This document shows, one piece after another, positions 18,211 to 25,882 of a stretch of 64,000 nucleotides of DNA; position 1 is the first letter of the stretch, and every line of letters starts with the position of its first letter. The translations under genes and the position numbers were made by a program. The stretch spans positions 3,844,001-3,908,000 of the forward strand of contig NZ_CP027712.1 of NCBI RefSeq assembly GCF_003945765.1, written 5' to 3'. Source of the stretch: Pseudomonas chlororaphis subsp. chlororaphis. GTDB lineage: Bacteria > Pseudomonadota > Gammaproteobacteria > Pseudomonadales > Pseudomonadaceae. The notes beneath the pieces are model-generated. The model did not search any database. It saw only the letters and a program-made list of their open reading frames with translations, and was not told the origin of the DNA.

Positions 18211-18218
18211 AACAATAA
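18211..18218 (+). promoter_or_regulatory. CA motif (Hfq/Crc site) before the LuxR-type gene
   Basis: AACAATAA followed by GAA, extending the AAnAAnAA pattern. It lies 24 nt upstream of the ATG at 18243. Confidence 0.5.
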
Positions 18219-18242
18219 GAAAGTCGCACAGAGGAACACCCG

Positions 18243-19220
18243 ATGAGCCGTCATGATCATGCTCACGCCAGCCTGCTGGAAGCCTTCAGCTCGCTGACCC
18301 TGGAGTTGCAGCGCCTGGCGCAGCACAAGGACATCGAACATTTCCATGGCCATGCGCTGAACCGCATCGGCCAGTTGCTGCCCTTCGACAGCGCCTGGTG
18401 GGGCCGAGCCGCGCTGATCGACAGCCTGCCAGAAGAACACAGCTCCTACCTCCATCACTTGCCCCCCAGCTACCTGCCGGACTGGCAGTCGATCAAACAC
18501 GTCGACGTCACCGTCGGCCGGGTCCATGCGCACCCGGGCCGGGCGGTGATCGTCGACATGCGCGACCCGGCCAACGGCCCCGGCCTGAACTGGCTGGGCA
18601 CGACCTATGGCATCGGCGAGTTGCTGTGCGTGGTGTACATCGACCCGCAGACCCACCTCAGCGACCACCTGGCGCTGTACCGCGCGCCCGGCGCCAAACG
18701 TTTCGACGCCGACGACTGCCTGCTGCTGAACAACCTGATGCTGCACCTGGTGGCCGCGGTGTCGGCCAACCAGATCCGCACCCTGGTGGCCATGCGCGAA
18801 ACCCTCACCAGCCCGCGCAACCTGGCGCTGGCGGTGTGTGACCAGCGCGGCACCCTGCACTGCGCCGAACGCGGCTTCGTCGACCTGCTGCTCGGCGAGT
18901 GGCCGGACTGGAGCGGCCCCTGCCTGCCCGTACCCATGGCCGATGGCGGTTACGAAGGCCGGCACCTGCAATGCGAGGCCTCGCCGGTGGGCGACCTGTT
19001 CCTGCTCGCCGCCCGCGGCCGCACGCTGCTGACCCAACTGAGCCCACGGGAAAACGACGTGGCCCTGGGCTTCGGCGAAGGCAAGACCTACAAGGAAATC
19101 GCCCGCGAGCTGGGCCTGTCGCCGAACACCGTGCGCCATCACATCCGCGCCATCTACAACAAGCTCGGGGTCAAGGACAAGACCCGCATCGCCCATCTGC
19201 TGCATGCTCCGCCCGACTGA
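18243..19220 (+). CDS. LuxR-family transcriptional regulator
   Basis: 325 residues. A C-terminal LuxR helix-turn-helix (about 262-322: LSPRENDVALGFGEGKTYKE, IARELGLSPNTVRHHIR) follows an N-terminal region of no clear family, possibly GAF/PAS-like. It is 136 nt upstream of an outer-membrane protein gene in the same direction and heads the block OMP-MFS-deacetylase, so it probably controls uptake and use of one substrate. The CA motif in its leader suggests catabolite repression. A GAGG ribosome site lies just before the ATG. Confidence 0.85.
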   Translation: MSRHDHAHASLLEAFSSLTLELQRLAQHKDIEHFHGHALNRIGQLLPFDSAWWGRAALIDSLPEEHSSYLHHLPPSYLPDWQSIKHVDVTVGRVHAHPGRAVIVDMRDPANGPGLNWLGTTYGIGELLCVVYIDPQTHLSDHLALYRAPGAKRFDADDCLLLNNLMLHLVAAVSANQIRTLVAMRETLTSPRNLALAVCDQRGTLHCAERGFVDLLLGEWPDWSGPCLPVPMADGGYEGRHLQCEASPVGDLFLLAARGRTLLTQLSPRENDVALGFGEGKTYKEIARELGLSPNTVRHHIRAIYNKLGVKDKTRIAHLLHAPPD

Positions 19221-19356
19221 CGTTTACCTCCCTCGCTGACTGACTTCCGCGCTGTCGTTTTGACGGCCACGGGCCGCTGTTGCCCTTTTTCCAGCCACTG
19301 CCGCGTACCGGCGAGCACTTCGCCGCACAACAACTCAAAGAACAGAGGTTACGCCC

Positions 19357-20232
19357 ATGACCAGAACGCTTGCGCACCACACCGCCCTGGCCTTCACCGG
19401 TGCCCTGCTGAGCCTGAACGCCAGCGCCGCCGACCTCAACGCCCGCGACTTCTTCGGCGCGCCCTCGGGCACCAGCCTGGGCGTGCTGTACCTGCCGGCG
19501 ACCCGCGCCGACGACTTCCACGGTCCTGCCGACAGCACCGGCAAGGCCGAGCTGAAGGTCAACGCCCTGGCCTATCGCCAGGTATTTTTCACCGACATCT
19601 GCGGCACCCTGTGCACCCCGCAATTCATCGTGCCTTTCGCCGATATCGACGCGCGCCTGCCCGGTGCCAATCGCCACACCGGGGAAAGCGGCTTCGGCGA
19701 CCCGCAGGTCGGCGGCACCCTGTTTTTCATCAACGACCCGGCCAGCCGAACCTACAGCGGCCTGCTGACCCTGATCACCCTGCCGGTGGGCGAATACCAC
19801 GGCGGCAACCCGGATGTCTCGCCGGGCGCCAACCGCTGGGGCGCGACCTTCGTTTACAACTACACCCAGGGCGTCGGCGAAAAGTGGGTGCTGGAAACCA
19901 ACCTCGAAGCCCAGCTCTACGGCAAGAACGACGATTACTTCGGCAGCGACCTGAAGCAGGACCCGCTGTACCGCCTGCAAGCCTTCGCCTCCTATGACTT
20001 CACCAGCAGTACCTATGGCGCCCTGCGGCTGATCCACGCCGACGGTGGCGAGCTGCGGATCAACGACCAGCGCATCGACGACACCCACAAGCGCTACACC
20101 CAGGTCGGCTTCGAGGTCGGCCACTGGCTGGACCAGCAGAACCAGCTGATGTTCGGCCTCTCGCAAAACGTCGCCACCCGTAACGGCTACCACGGCACCG
20201 ACGCCTTGCTGCGTCTGGTCCACGTGTTCTGA
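19357..20232 (+). CDS. Outer-membrane protein, meta-pathway phenol degradation family (PF13557 type)
   Basis: 291 residues. A signal peptide (MTRTLAHHTALAFTGALLSL, cleavage after NASA-A) is followed by a beta-strand-rich chain with alternating hydrophobic residues and a terminal Phe (LLRLVHVF), as usual for outer-membrane barrels. Family members lie in aromatic degradation clusters and are thought to act as channels for hydrophobic substrates. It lies between a LuxR-type regulator and an MFS transporter (25 nt downstream), so it is likely the outer-membrane entry step for the same compound. Confidence 0.8.
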   Translation: MTRTLAHHTALAFTGALLSLNASAADLNARDFFGAPSGTSLGVLYLPATRADDFHGPADSTGKAELKVNALAYRQVFFTDICGTLCTPQFIVPFADIDARLPGANRHTGESGFGDPQVGGTLFFINDPASRTYSGLLTLITLPVGEYHGGNPDVSPGANRWGATFVYNYTQGVGEKWVLETNLEAQLYGKNDDYFGSDLKQDPLYRLQAFASYDFTSSTYGALRLIHADGGELRINDQRIDDTHKRYTQVGFEVGHWLDQQNQLMFGLSQNVATRNGYHGTDALLRLVHVF

Positions 20233-20256
20233 AGCGTTTTTCCGGAGCTACCCACC

Positions 20257-21432
20257 ATGACGACCCCCATAATCGACAAGAGCCAGCTGCTCACCGGCGA
20301 GCAGCCGCACCCCACGTCATCCCTGGCTGTGCTGGCGGCCATCGTGCTGTTCGCCGCCATCACCCCGACCATCCTCATGACCGCCCCGGCGGTGGCCGCG
20401 CAACTGGCCAGCCAATGGCAACTGAGCCCGTCACAGATCGGCGACCTGTTCTCCACTGAACTGGGGGCCATGAGCCTGGCCACCCTGCCCGCCTTCTGGT
20501 GGCTCAAGCGCGTCGACTGGCGCCGCGCGGCGCTGCTGGCCGGGGCGCTGTTCATCGTCGCCAACCTGCTGTCGATCTGGGCCCAGGGTTATGGCGCGCT
20601 GCTGGCCCTGCGTTTCTGCAGTGCCCTGGCCGGCGGTTCGCTGATGATCATCTGCCTGTCCAGCGCCGCCTCCACCGCCAACCCCAGCCGGACCTACGGC
20701 CTGTGGGTCATGGGCCAACTGGTGGTCGGGGCAATCGGCCTGAGCATTCTGCCGCGGTTGTTCGAGCATTACGGCCTGGCGGCCTGCTACCTGCTGCTGG
20801 CGCTGCTGATGAGCCTGTGCCTGCCCCTGGCGCGCTATTTTCCCCAGGGCGCGCCGCCCCCGGAAAAAACCGCGGGGCAGGCAGCCGCCGCGCCGAAGTG
20901 GCAGGCCCTGTGCGGCATTCTCGGCATCCTCGGTTTCTATATCAGCCTCAGCGGGGTCTGGACCTTTATCGGTTCGATCAGCGCCAAGGCCGGCATCTCC
21001 GCGCAAGCCAGCGGCGAGCTGCTGGCCGTCGCCACGGTCATGGGCATCGTCGGCGCCGGCTGCGCCTCGCTGATCGGTAATCGCCTGCCGCGCCTGCTGT
21101 TGCTGCTGTTCGGCTACAGCCTGATGGCCGGCTCGGTGCTGTTGCTGCTGGGCGCGCCGCCCCTGGCGCGCTTCGCCCTCGCCGCCCTGGCCTTCAAGTT
21201 CACCTGGACCTTCATCCTGCCGCTGATCCTCGCCTGCCTGGCCGACCTCGACCGCTCCGGCAAGCTGATGAACGCCTCCAACCTGGTGATCGGCGGCGGC
21301 CTGGCCATCGGCCCCGCGCTGGCCGGGCGGTTGATCGAAAGCACCGGTGGCTTCCAGCCCCTGCTGATCGGCGGGGCCGGCCTGACCCTGCTGTCGCTGG
21401 CGCTGATCCTCGGCTGCCGGCGCAATCCCTGA
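20257..21432 (+). CDS. MFS transporter
   Basis: 391 residues with 12 hydrophobic segments. It starts 25 nt after the outer-membrane protein gene, behind CGGAG (20241-20245), so the two are surely co-transcribed. The closest recognisable type is an aromatic-acid or drug/metabolite permease of MFS, but no signature identifies the substrate. A family-B REPIN lies between it and the downstream deacetylase-like gene. Confidence 0.85.
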   Translation: MTTPIIDKSQLLTGEQPHPTSSLAVLAAIVLFAAITPTILMTAPAVAAQLASQWQLSPSQIGDLFSTELGAMSLATLPAFWWLKRVDWRRAALLAGALFIVANLLSIWAQGYGALLALRFCSALAGGSLMIICLSSAASTANPSRTYGLWVMGQLVVGAIGLSILPRLFEHYGLAACYLLLALLMSLCLPLARYFPQGAPPPEKTAGQAAAAPKWQALCGILGILGFYISLSGVWTFIGSISAKAGISAQASGELLAVATVMGIVGAGCASLIGNRLPRLLLLLFGYSLMAGSVLLLLGAPPLARFALAALAFKFTWTFILPLILACLADLDRSGKLMNASNLVIGGGLAIGPALAGRLIESTGGFQPLLIGGAGLTLLSLALILGCRRNP

Positions 21433-21446
21433 ATCCCCTGAACCCC

Positions 21447-21546
21447 TGTAGCCGCTGCCGAAGGCTGCGATCGGCCCGCAGGGCCGTTGCGGTTTCCAGA
21501 TCGCTGAAGGCCTTCGGCCTTATCGCAGCCTACGGCAGCGGCTACA
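21447..21546. repeat. REPIN, family B
   Basis: TGTAGCCGCTGCCGAAGG on the left; the inverted partner on the right ends TACGGCAGCGGCTACA. 100 bp, placed between the MFS and deacetylase-like genes. Confidence 0.88.
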
Positions 21547-21566
21547 AATTTTCGCCCCATAGATAG

Positions 21567-22697
21567 ATGGATATGCCCATGACCCGTAAAACCGCGTTTT
21601 TCTTCGATGAACTCAGCCTCTGGCACAGCGCCGGGCTGCATGCGCTGACGCTGCCGGTGGGCGGCTGGGTGCAACCGCCCGCCGCGGCCGGGCACGCCGA
21701 ATCGCCGGAAACCAAGCGCCGCCTGAAAAGCCTGCTGGACGTCTCCGGCCTGACCCGCCACCTGCTGGTGCGCAGCGCCACGGCCGCCACCGAGGAGGAC
21801 CTGCTGCGGGTGCACAGCGCCGAGTACCTGCAACGCTTCAAGGCCCTGAGCGAGGCCGGTGGCGGCGAACTCGGCCCGCAAGCGCCGATCGGCCCGGGTA
21901 GCTACGAAATCGCCCGGCTCTCCGCCGGCCTGGCCATCGCCGCGGTGGACGCGGTGCTCGGCGGCGAAGCCAACAACGCCTACTCGCTATCGCGTCCGCC
22001 GGGGCACCATTGCCTGGCCGACGGCGCCATGGGCTTCTGCTTCCTGGCCAATATCGCCATCGCCATCGAGGCGGCCAAGGCCAGGCGCGGCCTGGGCAAG
22101 GTCGCGGTGATCGACTGGGACGTGCACCACGGCAACGGCACCCAGTCGATCTTCGAGGAGCGCGGCGACGTGCTGACCCTTTCCCTGCACCAGGACGGCT
22201 GCTTCCCGCCCGGCTACAGCGGCGAACAGGACCGTGGCCGCGGTGCCGGGCTGGGGGCCAACCTCAATATCCCGCTGCTGCCCGGCAGCGGGCACGATGC
22301 GTACCTGCATGCCCTGCAACGCATCGTGATCCCGGCCCTGGAGCGCTTCGAACCGGAGCTGATCATCGTTGCCTGCGGCTACGACGCCAACGCGGTCGAC
22401 CCGCTGGCGCGGATGCTGCTGCACAGCGACTCGTTCCGCGCCATGACCCGCCAGGTGCGTGAAGCCGCCGAGCGCCTGTGCCAGGGCCGCCTGGTGCTGG
22501 TGCATGAGGGCGGTTATTCCGAAGCCTATGTGCCCTTCTGCGGGCTGGCGACGGTCGAGGAGCTGGCCGGCGTCAGGACCGCGGTGACCGACCCGATGCT
22601 GGAGTTCGTGCAGCTGCAGCAGCCCAATCCCCGGTTCCAGGCCTTTCAACGCCAGTTGATCGATGATCTGGCACAAACCTTCCTCAACGACCACTGA
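21567..22697 (+). CDS. Class II histone-deacetylase-like amidohydrolase
   Basis: 376 residues. It carries the catalytic signature of the deacetylase superfamily: paired His in RPPGHHCLADGAMGF (about 141-155), zinc ligands Asp and His in IDWDVHHGNGTQ (about 182-193), Asp in DANAVDPLARM (about 273) and the Tyr of HEGGYSEAY (about 313-321). Overall it resembles the bacterial HDAH of Alcaligenes/Bordetella, which shows class II HDAC-like activity, rather than the shorter polyamine deacetylases. The natural substrate is likely a small N-acylated amine. Alternative ATGs lie at 21573 and 21579. A REPIN separates it from the upstream transporter. Confidence 0.85.
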   Translation: MDMPMTRKTAFFFDELSLWHSAGLHALTLPVGGWVQPPAAAGHAESPETKRRLKSLLDVSGLTRHLLVRSATAATEEDLLRVHSAEYLQRFKALSEAGGGELGPQAPIGPGSYEIARLSAGLAIAAVDAVLGGEANNAYSLSRPPGHHCLADGAMGFCFLANIAIAIEAAKARRGLGKVAVIDWDVHHGNGTQSIFEERGDVLTLSLHQDGCFPPGYSGEQDRGRGAGLGANLNIPLLPGSGHDAYLHALQRIVIPALERFEPELIIVACGYDANAVDPLARMLLHSDSFRAMTRQVREAAERLCQGRLVLVHEGGYSEAYVPFCGLATVEELAGVRTAVTDPMLEFVQLQQPNPRFQAFQRQLIDDLAQTFLNDH

Positions 22698-22698
22698 C

Positions 22699-22801
22699 CT
22701 GTAGCCGCTGCCGCAGGCTGCAATCGACCGGAACGGGCGCTGCGATCTCTCGGACGCTGGAGGTCCTTCGGACCTATCGCAGCCTGCGGCAGCGGCTACA
22801 G
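22699..22801. repeat. REPIN, family B, overlapping the AraC gene end
   Basis: CTGTAGCCGCTGCCGCAGGC at the left, inverted at the right ending GCGGCAGCGGCTACAG. It starts one base after the deacetylase stop codon and its right arm contains the TAG stop of the convergent AraC gene. Confidence 0.9.
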
Positions 22802-23758
22802 TGACGCGCGCACTTCGCTTGGGGTCTCGCCGTAATGGGCCTTGAACGCCCGGGCGAAGTGGGCCTGGCTGGTGAAGCCATGACGGTAGGCGATTTCGCC
22901 GATATCCAGGCCGGCTCCCCGTGGGCTGCTCAGCAGGTCATGGGCCTGTTGCAGGCGTTTTTCCAGGATAAAACGGCTGGGCTGGCTGTCTTCCAGGGCG
23001 AACAGGCGGCTCAGGTGCCGTGGGGAAATGCCGGTCTGCGCGGCCACCCGCTCGCAACTCAGGCCAGGGTCGGCCAGCTGTTCGCTGATGCACTGCTTGG
23101 CCGCCAGCAGATAGGACGCGCTCAGGGCATTGATCCGCCGCTCTCCCGCCTGCCCGGCGATCAGGCTGGCCAACAGCTCCAGCGCCTGGTTCTGATAACT
23201 CTCGGCGTCCTCGCTCAGCGGCTGCTGGAAAAAGCCTCCGGTGCGCTCGCCCAGGGTGCGCAGCAACAGGCGCTGCACGCCGCTTTGCCCGCCAATCTTC
23301 AGCGGACGGTCGAAACGCTTGAGGCAGCGCTCGGCGAACAGCGCCTGGGGAATGTCGTAAATGAACTGGCGCATCGGCCCGGAGAACCCGAACAGATAGG
23401 GTTTGTCGGTGCGGTAGACGATCAGCTCGCCCGGTTCGAGCAACTGGCAGGCGCCATCCTGATAGAAGAACGAGCCGCTGCCGGTGACGAAGGACACGAA
23501 CACCGACTCCTTGGGCACCGCGCGGATCATCGAGTTGTCACGCTCGACCACGTGCTCGTTGCCCTCGATCCGCGCCAGGCGCATGCCCTCCAGCTGCAGG
23601 TTGTCCTGGCTGGCGGCAAAACCGCTCTCACAAAAGGAAGTGCATTTGAGGCCGACCAGGGTGGAGGCGTTGTAGTCCTCCCAGAAGGCCAGCCGCTGAT
23701 CCAGGGCGATGCTCTGGGTGCAGGCATGCCGGGTTTCGAGCAAGGCGCATGGAGACAT
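22796..23758 (-). CDS. AraC-family transcriptional regulator
   Basis: 320 residues. An N-terminal AraC-binding-like domain (about 1-180; ALDQRLAFWEDYNASTLVGL) precedes the AraC DNA-binding domain (about 215-318; RVAAQTGISPRHLSRLFALE and IAYRHGFTSQAHFARAF). ATG 23758 has AGAAG six nt upstream; an in-frame ATG five codons earlier (23773) lacks a ribosome site. It is transcribed away from the cupin gene at 24045 and is the likely activator of the cupin-MFS-dehydrogenase operon. Its stop codon lies within a REPIN arm. Confidence 0.88.
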   Translation of the reverse strand: MSPCALLETRHACTQSIALDQRLAFWEDYNASTLVGLKCTSFCESGFAASQDNLQLEGMRLARIEGNEHVVERDNSMIRAVPKESVFVSFVTGSGSFFYQDGACQLLEPGELIVYRTDKPYLFGFSGPMRQFIYDIPQALFAERCLKRFDRPLKIGGQSGVQRLLLRTLGERTGGFFQQPLSEDAESYQNQALELLASLIAGQAGERRINALSASYLLAAKQCISEQLADPGLSCERVAAQTGISPRHLSRLFALEDSQPSRFILEKRLQQAHDLLSSPRGAGLDIGEIAYRHGFTSQAHFARAFKAHYGETPSEVRASL

Positions 23759-23760
23759 TT

Positions 23761-23768
23761 TTATTCTT
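23761..23768 (-). promoter_or_regulatory. CA motif (Hfq/Crc site) at the AraC gene start
   Basis: On the minus strand AAGAATAA sits immediately before the ATG at 23758 and overlaps the ribosome-binding site, the arrangement reported for Hfq/Crc-blocked messages. Confidence 0.4.
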
Positions 23769-23849
23769 CTCATGGCTAGGAAGCATTCCCGGTCGGCAAG
23801 GCAGTGACCGGATTCCGAGGCCGCGACAGGTGGAGCTCGCGGCGATTCA

Positions 23850-23861
23850 TTAACATATGAA
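23850..23861. promoter_or_regulatory. TTAA-N4-TGAA element resembling the putative HpaR box
   Basis: TTAACATATGAA differs at one position from TTAACATATTAA upstream of hpaG1. It lies about 90 nt upstream of the AraC gene. It may be chance in an AT-rich promoter. Confidence 0.25.
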
Positions 23862-23946
23862 GCTTATGCCCTGTCAACGTGAAACGCAGTGGGCACAAGT
23901 CGATTGCCAGGGTAAACGGCGTCCCTGAAGCCTGTAGGAAAAGTCT

Positions 23947-23976
23947 CGTCCGATCCAGTCAACAATCCCGTCCGAT
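23947..23976 (+). promoter_or_regulatory. Direct repeat CGTCCGAT, 22-bp spacing: candidate AraC operator
   Basis: CGTCCGAT at 23947-23954 and 23969-23976 within GTCTCGTCCGAT and ATCCCGTCCGAT. Start-to-start spacing of 22 bp puts both on the same DNA face, as in XylS/AraC activator sites. It ends 68 nt upstream of the cupin gene. Confidence 0.5.
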
Positions 23977-24044
23977 TGGATAAAACCCCGCCCGCGCGCC
24001 GCGCCTAAAGTCGCCTCGACTCCCACAACGAATAGAGGCCGACC

Positions 24045-24578
24045 ATGCCCGAAGCCGCCCGCCGTGAATTCTGGAAAGACCTGCAACCGATCGCCAATTG
24101 CTTCAAGCCGGACGCCAAGCCCGAGGTCTACCTGCCCAATGCCGCCAGCGACGACCTGAAGCTGTATGTGCCCTTTACCGAAACCGTGTCCTCGCGGCCG
24201 CTGTGGATCTCGCCGAGCGAGAACCGCTGGTGCGACATCCTCATGGCCAGCAGCGCCGGCCTGGTGAACCGGCATTACCACCCCCACGAAGTGTTCGCCT
24301 ACACCCTGTCCGGCAAGTGGGGTTACCTGGAGCACGACTGGACCGCCACCGCCGGCGACTTCGTCTACGAGACCCCGGGCGAAGGCCACACCCTGGTGGC
24401 CTACGAGCACGAGCAACCGATGCGCGCGTTTTTCATCGTCAAGGGCCCGCTGATCTGGCTCGACGAACAGGGCGAGCCGGATGGCTATTTCGACGTGCAC
24501 TCCTACATCGCCCTGTGCCGCGCGCACTACGAAAAGATCGGCCTCGGCGCGGCCTATATCGACACGCTGTTTCGCTGA
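24045..24578 (+). CDS. Cupin dioxygenase, 2,4'-dihydroxyacetophenone dioxygenase family
   Basis: 177 residues, one cupin domain. Metal ligands are visible in NRHYHPHEVFAYTLSG (about 75-90; HxH followed by Glu) and in GDFVYETPGEGHTLV (about 105-119; His). Size and motifs fit the DAD family, which cleaves the carbon-carbon bond of an aryl hydroxyketone with O2 (4-hydroxybenzoate and formate from 2,4'-dihydroxyacetophenone); diketone-cleaving cupins are related. First gene of an apparent operon with an MFS transporter, zinc alcohol dehydrogenase, porin and GMC oxidoreductase. True substrate unknown. Confidence 0.78.
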   Translation: MPEAARREFWKDLQPIANCFKPDAKPEVYLPNAASDDLKLYVPFTETVSSRPLWISPSENRWCDILMASSAGLVNRHYHPHEVFAYTLSGKWGYLEHDWTATAGDFVYETPGEGHTLVAYEHEQPMRAFFIVKGPLIWLDEQGEPDGYFDVHSYIALCRAHYEKIGLGAAYIDTLFR

Positions 24579-24616
24579 AGTCTCGACTTCACCTGTCCCT
24601 CCCGCGGAGAACGACC

Positions 24617-25882
24617 ATGGCTTACAACAACAATAAAGCCGGTTACGAGAACATCCTGCTGGGCGTGCTGTTCCTGACGTTCGGCTTCGTCTTTTTCGAT
24701 CGCCTGGCCCTGTCCTTCCTGTTCCCCTTCATGGCCGACGAGCTGCAACTGAGCAACAGCCACCTGGGCATGCTGTCGTCGATCCTGGCCCTGGCCTGGG
24801 CGGTGTCCGGCGCGCTGGTCGGGGCCTGGTCGGACCGCCGTGGCAAGCGCAAGCCGCTGCTGATCGTCGCGGTGATCCTGTTTTCCCTGTGCTCGGCGCT
24901 GTCGGGGCTGGTCACCGGTTTTCTCAGCCTGCTGCTGTTCCGCGGCATCATGGGCCTGGCCGAAGGGCCGATCCTGCCGCTCTCGCAATCGCTGATGGTG
25001 GAGGCCTCCTCGCCCCATCGCCGGGGCCTGAACATGGGATTGCTGCAAGGCTCGGCGGCCGGGCTGCTGGGCGCGGTGATCGGCCCGCCGGTGCTGATCG
25101 CCCTGGCCGAAGCCTACGGCTGGCGCCATGCCTTTATCGTCTCGCTGATCCCCGGGCTGCTGATCGCCCTGCTGATCTGGCGCTATGTGCGCAACGACGC
25201 GCCGCCGGCACCGATCACGGACAACGCTCCTGCTGCTCCGGTCAACCGCCTGGCCCTGCTGAAAAGCCGCAACATCGTGCTCTGCACCCTGATCAGTTGC
25301 GTGTTCCTCACCTGGTTCGTGATCCTCATTTCCTTCACCCCGACCTTCCTGGTCAAGGTCCGCGGCTACAGCCCGGCGAGCATGGGCACGGTGATGAGTT
25401 GCCTGGGCGGCGCCTGGGTGCTGTGGGGCTTCGGCGTGGCGGCGATTTCCGACCGTTTCGGCCGCCGCCCGACCCTGGTGCTGTTCTCGCTGATCGCCGC
25501 CTGCTGCCCGATCGCCCTGCTCTACGCCAACAGCCCGCTGCTGATGGGCGTGCTGATGCTGCTGACCTACACCGGCCTGGGCTGCTTCACCCTGTTCATG
25601 GCGACCATCCCGGCGGAAACCGTGCCCCGTGAGGTCATGGCCACCGCCCTGGGCATGATCATGGGCATCGGCGAGCTGGTGGGCGGTTTTGTCTCACCGA
25701 CCATCGCCGGCTTTGCCGCCGACCGTTTCGGCCTGTCCATCGTGATGTGGATCTCCTGCGGCGGCGCCCTGCTGGCGGCGCTGCTGGCACTGTTCCTCAA
25801 GGAAACCGCGCCGGCGGTCCTGGCACGCAGCCGCCGCGCCGAACCTTCCCCCTCTCCTGTCCTGCAAGGAAACCAGCCATGA
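24617..25882 (+). CDS. MFS transporter of the cupin cluster
   Basis: 421 residues and 12 membrane helices, with the MFS motif WSDRRGKRKPLL in the loop between helices 2 and 3. It starts 38 nt after the cupin gene behind GGAGAACG. Codons 4-7 (Asn-Asn-Asn-Lys) are AACAACAATAAA, a perfect AAnAAnAAnAA run inside the start of the message, which looks like an Hfq/Crc site. Its stop codon overlaps the start of the dehydrogenase gene (ATGA), showing translational coupling. It probably imports the cluster's organic-acid or ketone substrate. Confidence 0.87.
   Translation: MAYNNNKAGYENILLGVLFLTFGFVFFDRLALSFLFPFMADELQLSNSHLGMLSSILALAWAVSGALVGAWSDRRGKRKPLLIVAVILFSLCSALSGLVTGFLSLLLFRGIMGLAEGPILPLSQSLMVEASSPHRRGLNMGLLQGSAAGLLGAVIGPPVLIALAEAYGWRHAFIVSLIPGLLIALLIWRYVRNDAPPAPITDNAPAAPVNRLALLKSRNIVLCTLISCVFLTWFVILISFTPTFLVKVRGYSPASMGTVMSCLGGAWVLWGFGVAAISDRFGRRPTLVLFSLIAACCPIALLYANSPLLMGVLMLLTYTGLGCFTLFMATIPAETVPREVMATALGMIMGIGELVGGFVSPTIAGFAADRFGLSIVMWISCGGALLAALLALFLKETAPAVLARSRRAEPSPSPVLQGNQP
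24626..24636 (+). promoter_or_regulatory. CA motif (Hfq/Crc site) in the first codons of the MFS gene
   Basis: AACAACAATAA gives three and a half AAn units, starting nine bases into the coding sequence. Confidence 0.5.

Noticed and set aside
24098..24616. Long upstream extension of the MFS frame through the cupin gene
   Set aside because: The extension is Arg/Pro-rich out-of-frame translation of the cupin gene; the MFS proper begins at 24617 behind a ribosome site.
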